Source of the DNA: Pseudisothecium myosuroides
Taxonomy: Eukaryota > Streptophyta > Bryopsida > Hypnales > Lembophyllaceae
DNA: 64,000 nt
Assembly (NCBI GenBank): GCA_951799445.1
Contig: OX637295.1
Location: forward strand, 7,812,001-7,876,000
Direction of reading: 5' to 3'
The notes beneath the pieces were generated by a model, which worked only from the letters and a program-made list of their open reading frames with translations, had not been told where the DNA came from and searched no databases. The position numbers and the translations under genes are program-made. Of the stretch, positions 24,301-37,300 are shown piece by piece. The first letter of the stretch is position 1; each line of letters opens with the position of its first letter.

Positions 24301-27300
24301 AAAGAAATTATAACTTTGTAATTCTATCAACAAAATATAGATTCTTAAAACATACACAAATTCATGAATTAAAATAGAAGTTGAATACATAATGACATAA
24401 GATTTAGAAATTGCACTTGTTTAATAAAATAATGTTATAAGCAATTGATACCCAAAATTGCTCTGTCTTCAACCTCCACTAACAATATTTTGTTTTGGAT
24501 TCTCAGGAATATCAGCAATAATAATTTCAATGGGACATTCTTCATGGGTGCTTATCTCAATCCTAGTATCATGGATTTATCCAATAATCAATTCAATGAT
24601 ATCACATTCCACGTATACAACGAAACTACACCTTCAAATGGCAGCATCTATCTACCATCACTTCAAAAAATATAAGGTTCAAACAGTTGTTGAAATTTTG
24701 AGTTTGGTTCAAGTATTTGAGTGCAACAATGACAGTTGTTGATCTTTTGTTTGTATTAATCTTTTGTTTGTATTGATCTCTATTTAGATATTTCCAAAAC
24801 AACAATTTAAGTGGACAGTTTCCAACTGAAATTTTAACTGCACCAAGTCTACAAATTTTGTGAGTCAATCCAAGTCATATCTACAATTGATATTATTATG
24901 ATTTATTTCAATTCATGACTTTTATTAACCTTATTGTGTTTTGTAAAATGTGTTGAAGACACACCACCAAGCAAAGCTGCAAATACAATTGCATAGGGAT
25001 TCCTCTTGGTGTTACTCGTAATTTGTCTCTATCATTTGAGAATTCAAGTGGGATCTGAGATGAATATACTCTTCATTTATGAAATCTAAAATTTTAATAT
25101 AGAGTTAATTTACTTATTTATCTCTCTCAAAAGGAGGGAAATACAACTTTTCGACTTTTCCAATTTCTAAGGAATTCTACAATTCATGCTTTTAGATCTA
25201 AAATTTTTTAGGATTTTTTTTGCAAGATGCTCACTATCTATATTGATTTTCAGGGACGCTAGTCAAAATGAATATAACCAAACTTTGCAGCTTCCATTTC
25301 TTCAATTAGATCATTCCAACTTATCACAAGTTTTTATAACAAACAATAAACTTGGTGTGGTGCAATATCCAAAGAGCGGACGATTGTCATCTTACAACCT
25401 TCAATTTTCAAGTTTACTTTTGTAAGTACTTTTGATTTATTTGTTTTATGATTTCTATAAAAAAAATTATTATTTAATTGTCTTTTGACTAATTTGAAGT
25501 TGAATTTTACAACCAAGTTCAACTGGTCATTGGAAGCTGAAAATAGTGTCTTGATGAAATTTGCTTATTAAATTGACAGCCTTGGAGGCAATCCTATATG
25601 CGACAAAATTGAAAATATGATTTTATCAAGTATATGTCGTTTAAATCGAACAGAAGAACCACAACCTGGTATGATATCTATTTCATTTACTTTACAAACA
25701 TCATGCAAGTAGAGTTTAAATTATTGTGTGAAATAAATAATAATATTTATAACAATATTATATCATTTTTTCATTAGAGCCTTGTTCATTTTAAGAAATG
25801 ATGGTATAATTTTAATCAAAATTACAATGATTTTTTGGAAAGCAATTACATTTTCCCGATAAGTAATTTGTTATTGTTATGTGATTTAGACTATTGTATT
25901 AATATGAGAAATACGTAACCAGTTTTTGTATTTTGTATGCTAAAATAACATCCATTAAATGAAGTTCAATACAAATTTGAGACAAGTATGGACTATGGAA
26001 TCTGAATGGTACTAGTACATCTCAAGTAAGTTAAGAAATCAACTCCATCTTGTTAATAAAAGTTGCCTAATTTGGCCTAAATCAAAGGATTAAGATTGAA
26101 ATGCATTCTTTCAACCAATTGTATATACATGGGCGCTTTCAATGGATGAAAACTTGAATGATTCTTTTTGAATATATCAATACAAAAGATGTAGATGCCA
26201 CATTTAACTAGTTCTAGACTATTTAATGAATTTTCAATTGATAATAACATCTGGAGATCTGGAGATGTCTGTATAGATCTTTGGATGTTTTGTACTGATA
26301 TGTAGATGTTCTACATAGATCTCTTGATGTTTTGCATTATCTCCCAATGACCATTTTGGGGACCGTTTTTTTCTATTATTAATTTTAGACTTTCGAAAGA
26401 CTAGAAGTAGTTAAATGTGTCATATAGGTGTGAATTTATCTTTCTTCTAAGTTGAAATTTATCATTTCTAGGGAATTCATATACTCATTATTGCCAAATA
26501 TTTGACAAAGCACTTCAAAACATAATATTAGCACATAGTAAAATGGGAATGCATTTGGAAATGAAGAAGTTGTCAACATGAATTCTTGTCTTCCATTCTT
26601 GCATTCAATTTCAAGTTTAATATGCCATGATTTAATCAAATTTGATATTTTCCAAAGTATTACAATTACCATGACATGTGTTTCTATTCAATTTTTGTTG
26701 AGCCTACGATGTCATGATTACACACTTCATGTATGGTATAGTTCTATGCAAAAATCCCAATAAAGTAAAACTTTCATGGATTGATGTTGACATTTTGTTG
26801 TTGAAATAGTTATTCCAAAGTCTAATACAAAGATGAAGGTTATAATTGCAACATCAACATCATCAACTTTTGTATTAGTATTTTTGGTAACGGCTATATA
26901 TGTATGGCGCTTGATGGGAAGAATCAAAGCTCTTCATGTCATCTTAGAAGGTGAGATAGCCATGGCCTTTCTCAAATCTATTTTCTTGACAAAAGCTAGT
27001 TTAATAAAGAAAATTTTAAATGCCAACATTGAATAAAGTGAGGGTTATCCATCTAAACAATTGAGAAACTCATTCACCTCATTTGGATGTATTGTTTTAT
27101 TATAGAATACTATTTTTTTTGTAAATTCATCTACCTATTAAATTTGCAACTAATTATTCCCTCTTGTTGTATACTTGTCAAATATTTCAAGACTTTGACA
27201 TATAGGTGCATTCCTACATGTGTATCTAGTATTAGGAATTAAAATTCATGACAAGTGTTTACGTGGATAATATATTTGAATCGGTGATGTTAGAATTTGA

Positions 27301-29420
27301 CAAGAAAGAAGTGAAGCCCAATTTATATTCTTATAGAGAGGTGAAATTGGCTACAAACAACTTTGACAAGGACAACAAGCTTGGTGAAGGAGGTTTTGGT
27401 GTAGTATACAAGGTACAATATATGTTTGAATGCCAATGTCTTTTACATTGTGATAGTGTTTGAAGATTTACTTGATTTAGAATCATCTTTCTAGAAGATT
27501 TTGATGGCTTTGTAGATTGTATATCTTTTGGCTTTGTAGCCAAGTTCAATTCTAAAGAAGACTACACCACATTCTATAAGTATTCAATTTTATTCTAAAT
27601 TAAGGTTCACTAATTCAAAGAAATGAATTATTCAAAATATATAAATTAGAAGAACATTCTACAAATTTTGATAAGCATGGATTATCTAGTTCATGGCAAT
27701 TGTGCTCGTTTATATGAAGTATATTTATGTTATATTGGTCTTTAGTAGTCTAATTGCTTTCTATTAGAGTCTTGGATTGATTCAACCTCTAAATCTCTTT
27801 CAAAGTTGATACAGTTTTGGGTTTTTAGATCACCTAAATTGAAGCATTAGATATATTCAGTTTTTCCTATTTTTCTTTGAAATTTGGAAATCAAAAAAAT
27901 TCAAAAAGATTTGATGATTAGTGAAATATTTGCATGTGATTTTTTTTGGTGCCTAAAATCCCTATTAGAAGATGAAAGGACTTTAGATTTGAGCAAAGCC
28001 TCAAATTAAGAAGAAGTTTGCCAACTTGCAACACAAAATGTGGTTTCTCTCTCCTCTCAATCCTGATATTGGTCAACATTAGGATTGTACACCTCTAAAT
28101 TCTAAAATAAAGATTATAATTTATATAGTTTCTATTGAGAAAATAGTGATTAGAAAACATCTCGTGAATAATACCCAATTTTAACACAAGAAACTTTAGG
28201 GGCTAATCTAAGTTTGATCATTGTACCTTTTAGGGAGAACTTTTTGATGGAACACAAGCAGCTGTGAAGAAATTAACAATGTCATCAAACCAAGTACTTT
28301 CTGAGTTTTTGAATGAGGTGGTTGTCATTTCCGGCTTAAAACATCGCAACTTGGTGAAGTTGAAAGGTTGTTGTCTTGGAGATGGAGATCAACGCATCTT
28401 GGTGTTTGAATACGTGGAAAACAACAATCTTGCGGAAGCATTGTGGATGCATGGTATGACCCCTATAAATTCCCTCTATATGTTTGTTTTTATATTTACC
28501 ACTATTACATACATCTTTCCATATATAATATTTTTATTGTAGGTGATTTGCAAAGCAACATTGAACCTCCATGTTTGGATTGGGAAGCGAGGTTCAATAT
28601 CATTGTGGGTATTGCAAAAGGACTTGCATACCTTCATGAGGAGTTGCAACCACCAATCATTCATAGAGATATTAAAGCAACCAACATCCTTTTGGATAAG
28701 AACTACAATGCAAAAATTGCGGATTTTGGTTTGGCGTATCTATTTCCAGCTCTTGATACTGAAGCGTCGCACTTGACTTTGATGGAAGTTGCGGGAACAA
28801 GGTGAATGAACCTCTCTTCTTAGAGATATTTGGAAGTGTAGAAATTGTTAAATTGTGTAAAGATCCTTTTGTGAATCATGAATTTTCATACAATATTTGT
28901 TATTGTAAGTACGTGGATTTTTTAACAATGTAAAATGAATTGTTTGCTATATGGCATTTATACTCTAAATACATTGTAGATGCCATAGATTTTTGAAACA
29001 CTTGGATGCTAAATTCACAAGTTTTTCTACGCTTTGGTATGTAGAGGGTAATGCTCCCCCAAATATGCGCTCCATGGTCATGTGTCAACAGCCCTTGATG
29101 TATATAGTTTTGGGATTTTGGTACTTGAGATTGTGAGCGGAAGGAAAAACATTGATCTTCAAAAACCAAGTGAAGAAATTTATTTGCGAGAATGGGTGAG
29201 AAGTTTTGATGGAAACTTATATTCGATCATCAATAATATGAATTTCCTCTCATTGATGGTCTACAATTATTGTCAAATTCCAAGTTCATCACTTTTATTT
29301 AGATTTGTGTTTGTGTAGGTGAATAAATTGTTGTGATGTTGACCTTGTCTATACTCAAATATGTATATTGACACTATATCCATGTATATAATTTATTTAA
29401 TAAGATTGATTTGTTTAATA

Positions 29421-29491
29421 CTCCCTCTGTTTCTGAAAAAAGACCTGTGTTTTATAAAAGAAATATGGGTCTTTTTTAGAAATAGAGGTAC
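29421..29491. mobile_element. Stowaway MITE, 71 bp
   Basis: The left end CTCCCTCTGTTTC matches the Stowaway terminal consensus. The right end, read inward, is GTACCTCTATTTC. Both flanks are TA (29,419-29,420 and 29,492-29,493). The arms pair through GAAAAAAGACC and GGTCTTTTTT. It lies in the last intron of the receptor kinase gene. Confidence 0.85.
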
Positions 29492-29900
29492 TAGCAAATA
29501 TACAATGGCTAATTTGTGAAAATTGTCTATATCTTACAGGCTTGGAAACAATAATGAAGCAAAAGCTTCAATGACGCTTATTGATCAAAAAATGAAACAT
29601 TCTTCAACGGACTTGGAAGCCATCTTGCGTGTCCTAGTTGTGGCACTTGCATGTGTGGATTATGAGGTTGCAAGGCGTCCCAAAATGAATGATGTTGTAC
29701 CTATGCTTTTTGGAAATATGTCAATTACTCAATTTCAAACAAGCTTTGAAGGTGGAGATGAGATTGTTGAAATGAGTGCAGAATTTCCTATTATGTTGGG
29801 CACAACATCTTCCCTATGGAGCAATGAGAACATCCATGTGGATGATTGTGTTCTTTTGAACAACATTGGTGACCTTGAAATGAATTTGATAGGTAAATGA

Positions 29901-32900
29901 GGTGACCTAAGGATGTGCCCATTGATTGCAATTGGCATGCAAGTGATGGCAATTGATTAAGCATATGATGGATGGATTTTGTATCCACAATTGCCCGACC
30001 ATGGTGATGTCTCTTTTAGATCCAATGACCTTTTTGAGAGGCATGCTTGGTGATTTAGCTTTAGATTATTTATGACCACTAAATGACATTTTGTTTTTAT
30101 TGCTTGCAGTAAATATACATATTTGAGTTTGGAATGTCATGAGAAAATCATCAATGACATAGTTTTGACACTTTGTTTTGAATCAAAGACAAATGTTTTG
30201 GGTAGCTATTATATATTTCAAGTTCTTGTCTTAATACATGGCATCATTGTGTAAAAGAGATTTTTTCAAAGATTAGATTAATGGTATTTACAAGTTCTAA
30301 ATTATTTTCAAAGCATTATTGTTTTGTTCCAAGACCTAATGATGAAAGTTTTAAATCTAGAGTTATATAAATCAAACAATTACTTGGAACAAATATATAA
30401 TGACCAATTTTATATGCTTGTTTATTGGTCCTTTATTCTTGAAAACTCCTATAGTTGTTCTTATATTTGATTTACTTTTGTGTGTTAACTCCTACATTTG
30501 TTTGGTTTAGTAGTAAGTAACCCTTTTGGTGATTTGTGCTATGTATATTTAGAAAAATTTGTGTTGTTTATCATATTGCGTATATAGATGCAATTCTTAC
30601 AATGATACATTTTTTTGCCTTGCAGCCTTTGTTTTCTTTGAAACAAACAACTCTTTCATGGGCTCTTTCATTGTGTATTATTTGCATTTTGATCTATCCA
30701 ACTTAAAGTCGTGACAGAAAGTGACAACCTAGAGATGAAGAGAAAAAAGTGAGAAAGTTTAGAATTCTAATTTGGATAAAACAAACTATGTACATGACTA
30801 ATTTCAAAAGATTCAGAATGATTTTTATAAGTTGATAATCTTCAATTTTATGATTTGTATTTTTATCAAATTAGCTTAAAACAAGACAAAAGGCAATGAC
30901 CTAGAAACAAAAAGAAAAAGTGGTTGGGTTTGTGTTGTGCAATAGGTTATGAGACCAAATGTTCCTCCTTAACTTAAATTTTTTTTGTACGTAGTTCAAT
31001 CATTGTCAAATTGGATGTGTGCTGATTGATTGTGATTTATTGATTAATGATTGCCTCTAAGTCTTTGATCCTAAATTAGTGGTCTTGCAATTTGATGAAG
31101 TTTAATTTATTTATAATTAGTGGATTGGTCGAAGAAAGTAAGAAGAGATCTAGAGTTTAGTCATTGACTAGAGTTTTTTACAAACTTGTTTTGCATAGTA
31201 GTTGAACTTCTCATATTTGCCTTGGTCTACAAATTTGCCTTGAGGTGCTTATTTTGTGTAGAACATTCTATCTAGTGATTTCACCAATGAAGTAAATGAC
31301 TCTAGATATGAATTCAAACTTCTAGTTTCAATACATGGGGGAGGCACCTAGTGGGAACTATGTAATCTATGCGTAAGCAAAGGGTATTTAATGGAAGTCT
31401 ATGAAATAATTTGCATATTCTAAGACCATTGCAAGAAATTGGAACACTTTGTATAATATATTTCAAGAATATTTTATCATTATTCTCCAAAGTGGTGTTT
31501 CAAAGGTTAATTTTTGAGCTACTTGCGTTTTAAAGTAGTCAATTTTCTTACATTTTTTGAATAAATTGGACCCTATCTTTGCTCTCATGTGGTTTCCAAG
31601 ATTTTTTCATAGTGAACTGTTGGGTGATTGCAAAATACACCTACTTGTTTTGTTGCGATTTTATGATTTTCATGCTTAGTTTTATGGAGCAGTTTAAAAT
31701 TAGAAAAAATTAATAAAAAAAAATATGGCCAATGTATAAACCTTTAATTCTTCAAGGCCTAACAACTTTTTGACAATAGAGATTTTAAATGTACAATAGT
31801 AAGACTACTTTGTCTAGTCTGTATGGAATTAACTGTGGAAAATATTGACTAGTGGATTTTTTTATTATAAATTTTTTGGATGATCAAGTTATAGGCAGAA
31901 AATACAACTTTGGAGGAAGAAAAATTATAAAAAGATGATAATACTATTTTATCCCCCAAAAAAATTGTATTGGAATCTAAGGCAAATGGAATATTTTTTA
32001 ATTGAAAAAATTGAAAATAAAAATCTCTCTCAAATTTGTACACATTTTCAAACAGAAGGAGGAGAAAGCCAAAACGGACCAAATTGGATCCTATAAAAAA
32101 TTATATATGCGTCAATATTTGAAATTTAATCATTGGTATTATAAGCATATTATTTGGAACATCTTAAAAAATTGGAATCATTCTAATTATTTTATGTTCT
32201 TAATCACATTAGATTGAACCTTGCACTTTTAAAATTCCTAATAATACAACTTTAAAAGAATTTCCACTAGACTAGTTAGTTTGTGCAGACCAAAGACTTA
32301 AAATGTCTAGAAAAATGTTTTTTTCCATTCCCATTATTCCTTTCATTGTAAAAAATTTATGTTTGCTCCCCTTTTGTACAAGACTACATTTCGTAAATAA
32401 ATTTAAAAACACTTCTCATATTGAAAATTTGAAAATCGAAAAATGAAGAAAGTATATCTACTTTTTATTTAACAAAACCCTACTTTACAAAATATTGAGA
32501 TTTGTTTCACAGTTTCACCCTAGGATGATTGCATGAATGACTGGTTGTTTTTGTTCTATTTTGGCCAGTACTCCCAATAATATGAGCTTTTGCACACAAA
32601 TTTTTAAAAATAAAATAAAATAAGGATAATTAAAATGACACTAAAATTAGCATATCACCAAAATTTCAGATCTAAAAGAAATCTAGGTGAAAAGTTATTT
32701 ACAAAAAAGTGTCAGCTAGAATTTTTGAAAAAAATTACATAGTTTGACATTTTAATTTGTACAAAATAGGAAAAACTATTTTCAGAGAAACTAAAAATTG
32801 GCCATTTGGGAAGACTTTATGTTGAAGAGATTTTACCCAAAAAAATGATCTTGAAACCATCTTCAACATTTACTTCTGGGAGTCTCTCTCTCTCTCTCTC

Positions 32901-33291
32901 TCTATAATTTTTTGAAAGGGAGGGTCGCAATTGGATGTAAGGTAGAATAGTCCAACGCTGTCAATCTCTTAATTCCACCATCTACAGGTTCCTCTCAATT
33001 CCGCCAGTCTCTCACCCATTTCCACAGAGTGTGTGTCAGGTATTTTGGACAAGCAATTAGGTGCTATTGTCAAGGAATGACACAAAGATCACATCTAGTT
33101 AAGGACAATTTAAGGTTGATTGGGATATGGTTCAATAAATCTTGATTTAGGTGAGCTTAATTGTGAGCACTTGTCAGAAAAAGTTGTAATTTCAGCCAAT
33201 AGAAGAGTTGCTTTTGGAATGTTGAACTTGTGCTTTTATAACACTCATCAAACGGAATTAGGACGGTAGGCCACTGATTTTGAATCCTTTT
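29901..33291. other. AT-rich intergenic DNA
   Basis: No gene was seen. A decayed relative of the GGTCATTGCAAGAAA element lies at 32,524-32,880 (separate entry), and lone end-like motifs GACCATTGCAAGAAAT (about 31,424) and GGTGATTGCAAAATACAC (about 31,623) suggest further fragments. A (CT)n microsatellite occupies about 32,883-32,903. Confidence 0.5.
32524..32880 (-). mobile_element. Truncated relative of the 59,431-60,151 element
   Basis: Read on the plus strand, this matches the reverse complement of the right half of 59,431-60,151. Examples are TTTTTAAAAATAAAATAAAA, AGCATATCACCAAAATTTCA and GGGAAGACTTTATG. The start GATGATTGCATGAATGA is a decayed copy of GGTCATTGCAAGAAAGA. The match stops at the (CT)n tract, so the other end is missing. 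Confidence 0.7.
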
Positions 33292-33513
33292 CACTACAAG
33301 AGAAAGGGGTGTTTTAAGTGAGTTTTTAAGTAGTGTCCTAGACACATGATTTTAAGGTAATGACCTTTAAGGAGATTTTTAGCAAAATTTGACTTAAAAA
33401 CATGTGTTTTAAGTCAAATTTTGCTAAAAATCTCCTTAAAGGTCATTACTTAAAATCATGTGTCTAAGACACTACTTAAAAACTCACTTAAAACACCCCT
33501 TTCTCTTCTAGTG
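33292..33513. mobile_element. CACTA-type MITE, 222 bp
   Basis: The ends are CACTACAAGAGAAAGGGGTG and its near-exact reverse complement (ending CTCTTCTAGTG), with arms of about 105 bp forming one long hairpin. The 3-bp flanks TTT and TTT fit a CACTA (CMC/EnSpm) target duplication, and CACTACAAGAAA is the classic end of plant CACTA elements. It belongs with the elements at 46,742-46,900 and 59,093-59,256. Confidence 0.85.
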
Positions 33514-34330
33514 TTTTTAAGATGTTCATGACCCCCACCTACTAATGATTTTATATTTTTGGTTTGAAAATTCATATGAATTCAAGTTCTTGTCAGATTT
33601 ATTATGATTCCACTTGCATTTTAGTCAATTCAACTAATTCTATCTCTGAAAAATCCAGGCAATAATCAATGCATTCCACAAGATACCCAGATTGCAAATC
33701 AAGGTGGTGATAGGCTGTTCTATACTTCCCTTACCAAGTGTGAACATGCCCCTTGCATCCTATTGAAATTGCGGCCGCTGGCCCCACATCCAAGATACGC
33801 GCTGAAATCTACATACGCTCGTAGATTCCCGATCGCTGACCTGTTCCACCCTCGCTCCTCAACCACCGGCTCGTCTTTGTCGATCTCGTGAAAGCTCCTG
33901 CATCGTCCATGATCGACCTCCACCAGTTCTCGACTAACTTTACCGAAGTTCTCCAATTTCGTCGCTCGCTCACCAGTTTCCCGTCGAAATTCAATCCTAG
34001 TGCAAAATTGGAACCTCGTGAGGTTGGTAAAAGCCGGTGCAAGAAATTCCAAACCCAAAGCTTGAAGTTTTAATTAGATTTCGGTTCTCCGTGTGTGAGT
34101 GCCGGCCGGCCGGCGATGGAGAATCAGGTTTGTGGAATCCTGTCTGCTTGAGAGATACGTACTGAAGTTGGGGTTGTGCACCACTGCTTGGACGTCGATC
34201 TGTTGAGAATTTCCTCGAATGCAACCGTGTCGGTATGGCAACTTGGGAGAACGGGAATCCTTCGAATTGAATTGAAGTTGCCACCGACAATTGAATTCTA
34301 CTAGCTAGTGGCAGGATTGCATCCCGAGAA
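33514..34330. other. Upstream region and probable 5' leader of the DA1-type gene
   Basis: Composition rises from AT-rich to GC-rich at about 33,730, consistent with entering a transcribed leader. There is no credible separate gene; the overlapping minus-strand frames are shadows. No TATA box could be assigned with confidence. Confidence 0.4.
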
Positions 34331-37300
34331 ATGGCGTGGTTCGACAAGATTTTCGGCACTCCCGGGGGCTCTTCTAGTTATCGCTACCACGAAGGGGATG
34401 AGTATCCGGGGTACACGAACATCCCCCGCCAGACGACTTCGGATGGCTGGCCGGGTTCCAACATCTTCCAGGTGCAATTCTAACGCACGCTTGTCACAAT
34501 TAGCAATTTTTAATTTGTTTTGGAGCTACCCTGACTAGTGTGAGACATAATTGTGGCAGGATCCACGGTCCCTTGGAATTGAATTTGGCTTTGCAACGAC
34601 TCACAAATTCTAATTTTTTGCCTGATTAGTGAGAGACATAAATTGTGACAGGATCCACGAAGTTTTGAATCTGCGACTTCTTACAATTACTACGATCCCG
34701 ACGATAGGCCGCCGTCGTATGATCATCGGGCGCCCTACGAAATCGACGAGCGTCCGCCGAGCAACACGAACGACCGGCCGATTTATAACCACGAGAGAGC
34801 TTCGCATCCTCAGGAGACCATCGCCGGCACAGAAGCCTCGGATCTCGCTTTTGCGTTGGCTCTGTCGGAAGAAGAGCAGAGTGAGTGGTGTACGAGGCCC
34901 TCATTGTTTGAATTAGGGTTAGGCTAGCATCGCAATGGAAATTCAAGTGGTGTCGGTGGCGAATTTGATTCTTGGGTGATGACCTAATTAGTGGGTTTCA
35001 GAGTACTTGCGGAGGCAAACAAGGGGTTAGAATGTAGAATCCAGAACCCCCCTGCTGTCTCCAGTTCAAGATGTCCCTAATAGTCACATCTTGCAGCGGA
35101 GGCTCCTGATTCTACGTCTGTCCCCAAACAATGTTCACCGTTGAGCGCTTCCATCTTTGGGATGGAATGTGAGGATCAATAGCAGAAGAAGGCGAAATTG
35201 CAACTGGGGACTTTGCAATCTCGACTTCGTTCGAACATGAGGGTTCAATCTCTAAGCATGATTATCAGTTTTCAATTATTTGAGGGTGACAACTTCCAAC
35301 TTGCATCTATTGACTGAGAATTGTTGGTAAGCTTACAGGAAGAAGGAAACCTCCGCCAGATACGAGTGCGGACGAGGAGCTCGCGAGAGCCTTGCAGGAG
35401 AGTCTAGACCTTGAGTTCCGTGCCCCGCGGCCGACGCTGCGTCCGCCAGGAATCAAGTAAGTGAAGTATTGGCACCATTTCATTGAACTCTTGTCTAGCT
35501 CTGGTTTATCTCCTTTGTTGCTTTGTCTTCCACTTTTTCTGAAGAGTGCTCGTGGAACCAGTAGACCGAGCGCGACGGAAGGCTGCGCGGGGTGTAAGCA
35601 ACCGCTTGGCTATGGTCGCTTCTTGAGCTGCATGGGGAAGAATTGGCATCCCCACTGTTTCCGGTGCAAGCTCTGCAGCAAACCTATTGCCGACCGCGAG
35701 TTTTCGGTGCAGGGAGGGGAAGCCTACCACCGCGATTGCTACAAGGAGATCTTCCACCCCAAGTGCGAAGTTTGCTGCCAATTCGTAAGTGATGGGATTC
35801 ATCTGTTTGCGCAATCTTCACATATCAATTCGGGTGGAATTCTTCCGAGTGTTTGATGGAGTTCGTTAAACTCGTTGAATTGGCGTGTTTCTGAGCGTCA
35901 GAACTGTGATATTTAAGTTCTAAGGGCTCTAAAAATAAGAACTTGTATAGACTGAAGTTCCAGAGTGGCGCCTGGAAAGTGTATCTCTTGAAATGTGGTC
36001 ATTTCAACGAATGTGACATTTTTGTGCAGATTCCAACGAATGCGCAAGGATTGATAGAGTATCGATCTCATCCCTTCTGGAACCAAAAGTATTGTCCCCG
36101 ACACGAGAGAGATGGCACGCCTCGGTGCTGTAGTTGTGATCGAATTGAGGTGAAGACTCGCATTAGAAACCCTAACCCTGATGTCCAGTACCTTAAATCT
36201 TGCGCTGTGGCTTAGACTGAATGTGCTGCACTGAGGTTATGTTTTGATTGGTTGGTTTGGGGTTGCAGACAGCTGGAGTGCAGTATCCAGCCCTGGAAGA
36301 CGGACGGAAGCTGTGCCTGGAGTGTTTGGAGACGGCGATCGTGGATACTAAGGAATGCCAACCCCTGTACCGCGACATCCTGAAATTCTACAAGAACGTG
36401 GGGATGATGATTGATCAGGAAGTTGCAATGCTTCTGGTGGCTCGCGAGGCGCTGAACGAAGCACGCGAGGGAGAGAAAGAGGGAATGCATACTTCGGAGA
36501 CGCGGGGGCTTTGCCTTTCAGAAGAACAAACCATCACTACGGTCAGTCTGCAACATTTTCTTACGTGGTGTGCTGTACCAGTAACACAATGCCATACTCA
36601 ATCTCGTTAAATTGGCACGATTCCTGCGCCAAAAACTGTGACTAGGATAGGTGTGGATTTCTGTTTATGAATGCGCGTTCTGAAAGGGGCCAAAGTATTG
36701 AAATACCGCCAATTTAACGAAATTGACTTTATGTGTGGCTTTAGAGGGAGTCACGGCTGTGCTTCCCTTCTCCTATTTGCCCATCTCTATGAATGGAGAA
36801 AGTCACTTCAAACTTGTTGAAACCCTAATTCATGGAGCATTGGAAAGAAAGAATGAGAGACGAAGAGATTTGCAGGAAGAATGCACTAGAGCTTGCCCCA
36901 TCTAACCCTCCATTTTTGGCGCCCAGAGAATAGGGATGAAATGCAAAACATAGGGATGAAGCTCAGAATTCCATGAGTTTGCTGACATTACTGGAGATTT
37001 CAAGAAGTTTGTTCAACAGACCCATTTTAGAGAAGCTAAATGAAAACTGAAGCTCATGAGCCTCTTTCAAACATGGTTTGGTGTACCGTGGTTACTGTTA
37101 ACAATCTCACGAAGATTGTAAGTGTAGTGTGATTAGTTTTGGTTGATGTGAAGTTTCTGAAGATCTGGGCATTTTTGCAACTGGCAAGCAGGTATTTGGA
37201 GGGAAGACCACTAGATTCTCCAGAGGCCCTTTTAATATGTGGACGGAGCCGCAGAAGCTTGTGCGTCACTGTGAAGTCACAGCCATCCTTGTTCTCTATG

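Larger units (their letters stand above)
19826..29900 (+). pseudogene. LRR receptor-like protein kinase gene (subfamily VIII-like), probably disabled
   Basis: Inferred exons: 19,826-20,057; 20,218-20,334; 20,448-20,522; 20,987-21,070; 21,419-21,499; 22,149-22,227; 22,361-22,554; 22,859-22,930; 23,554-23,628; 24,507-24,671; 24,788-24,859; 25,254-25,421; 25,580-25,668; 26,810-26,950; 27,294-27,412; 28,234-28,453; 28,543-28,801; 29,045-29,195; 29,540-29,900. The cap (ALNAIF..W, WHGVLC) is followed by about ten LRRs, most on their own phase-2 exon, then a GNPIC block, a transmembrane helix (exon 14) and a Ser/Thr kinase domain with [22 protein letters not shown] and DFG. Family members sit in the plasma membrane and signal through phosphorylation. 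Lesions: an AT instead of GT donor at 24,672; an in-frame TAA at 29,049 in the GY.APE block (APE reads SPK); and a +1 shift just after 29,540. Three independent defects favour a pseudogene. Assembly error or unusual splicing would be needed for it to work. Confidence 0.7.
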
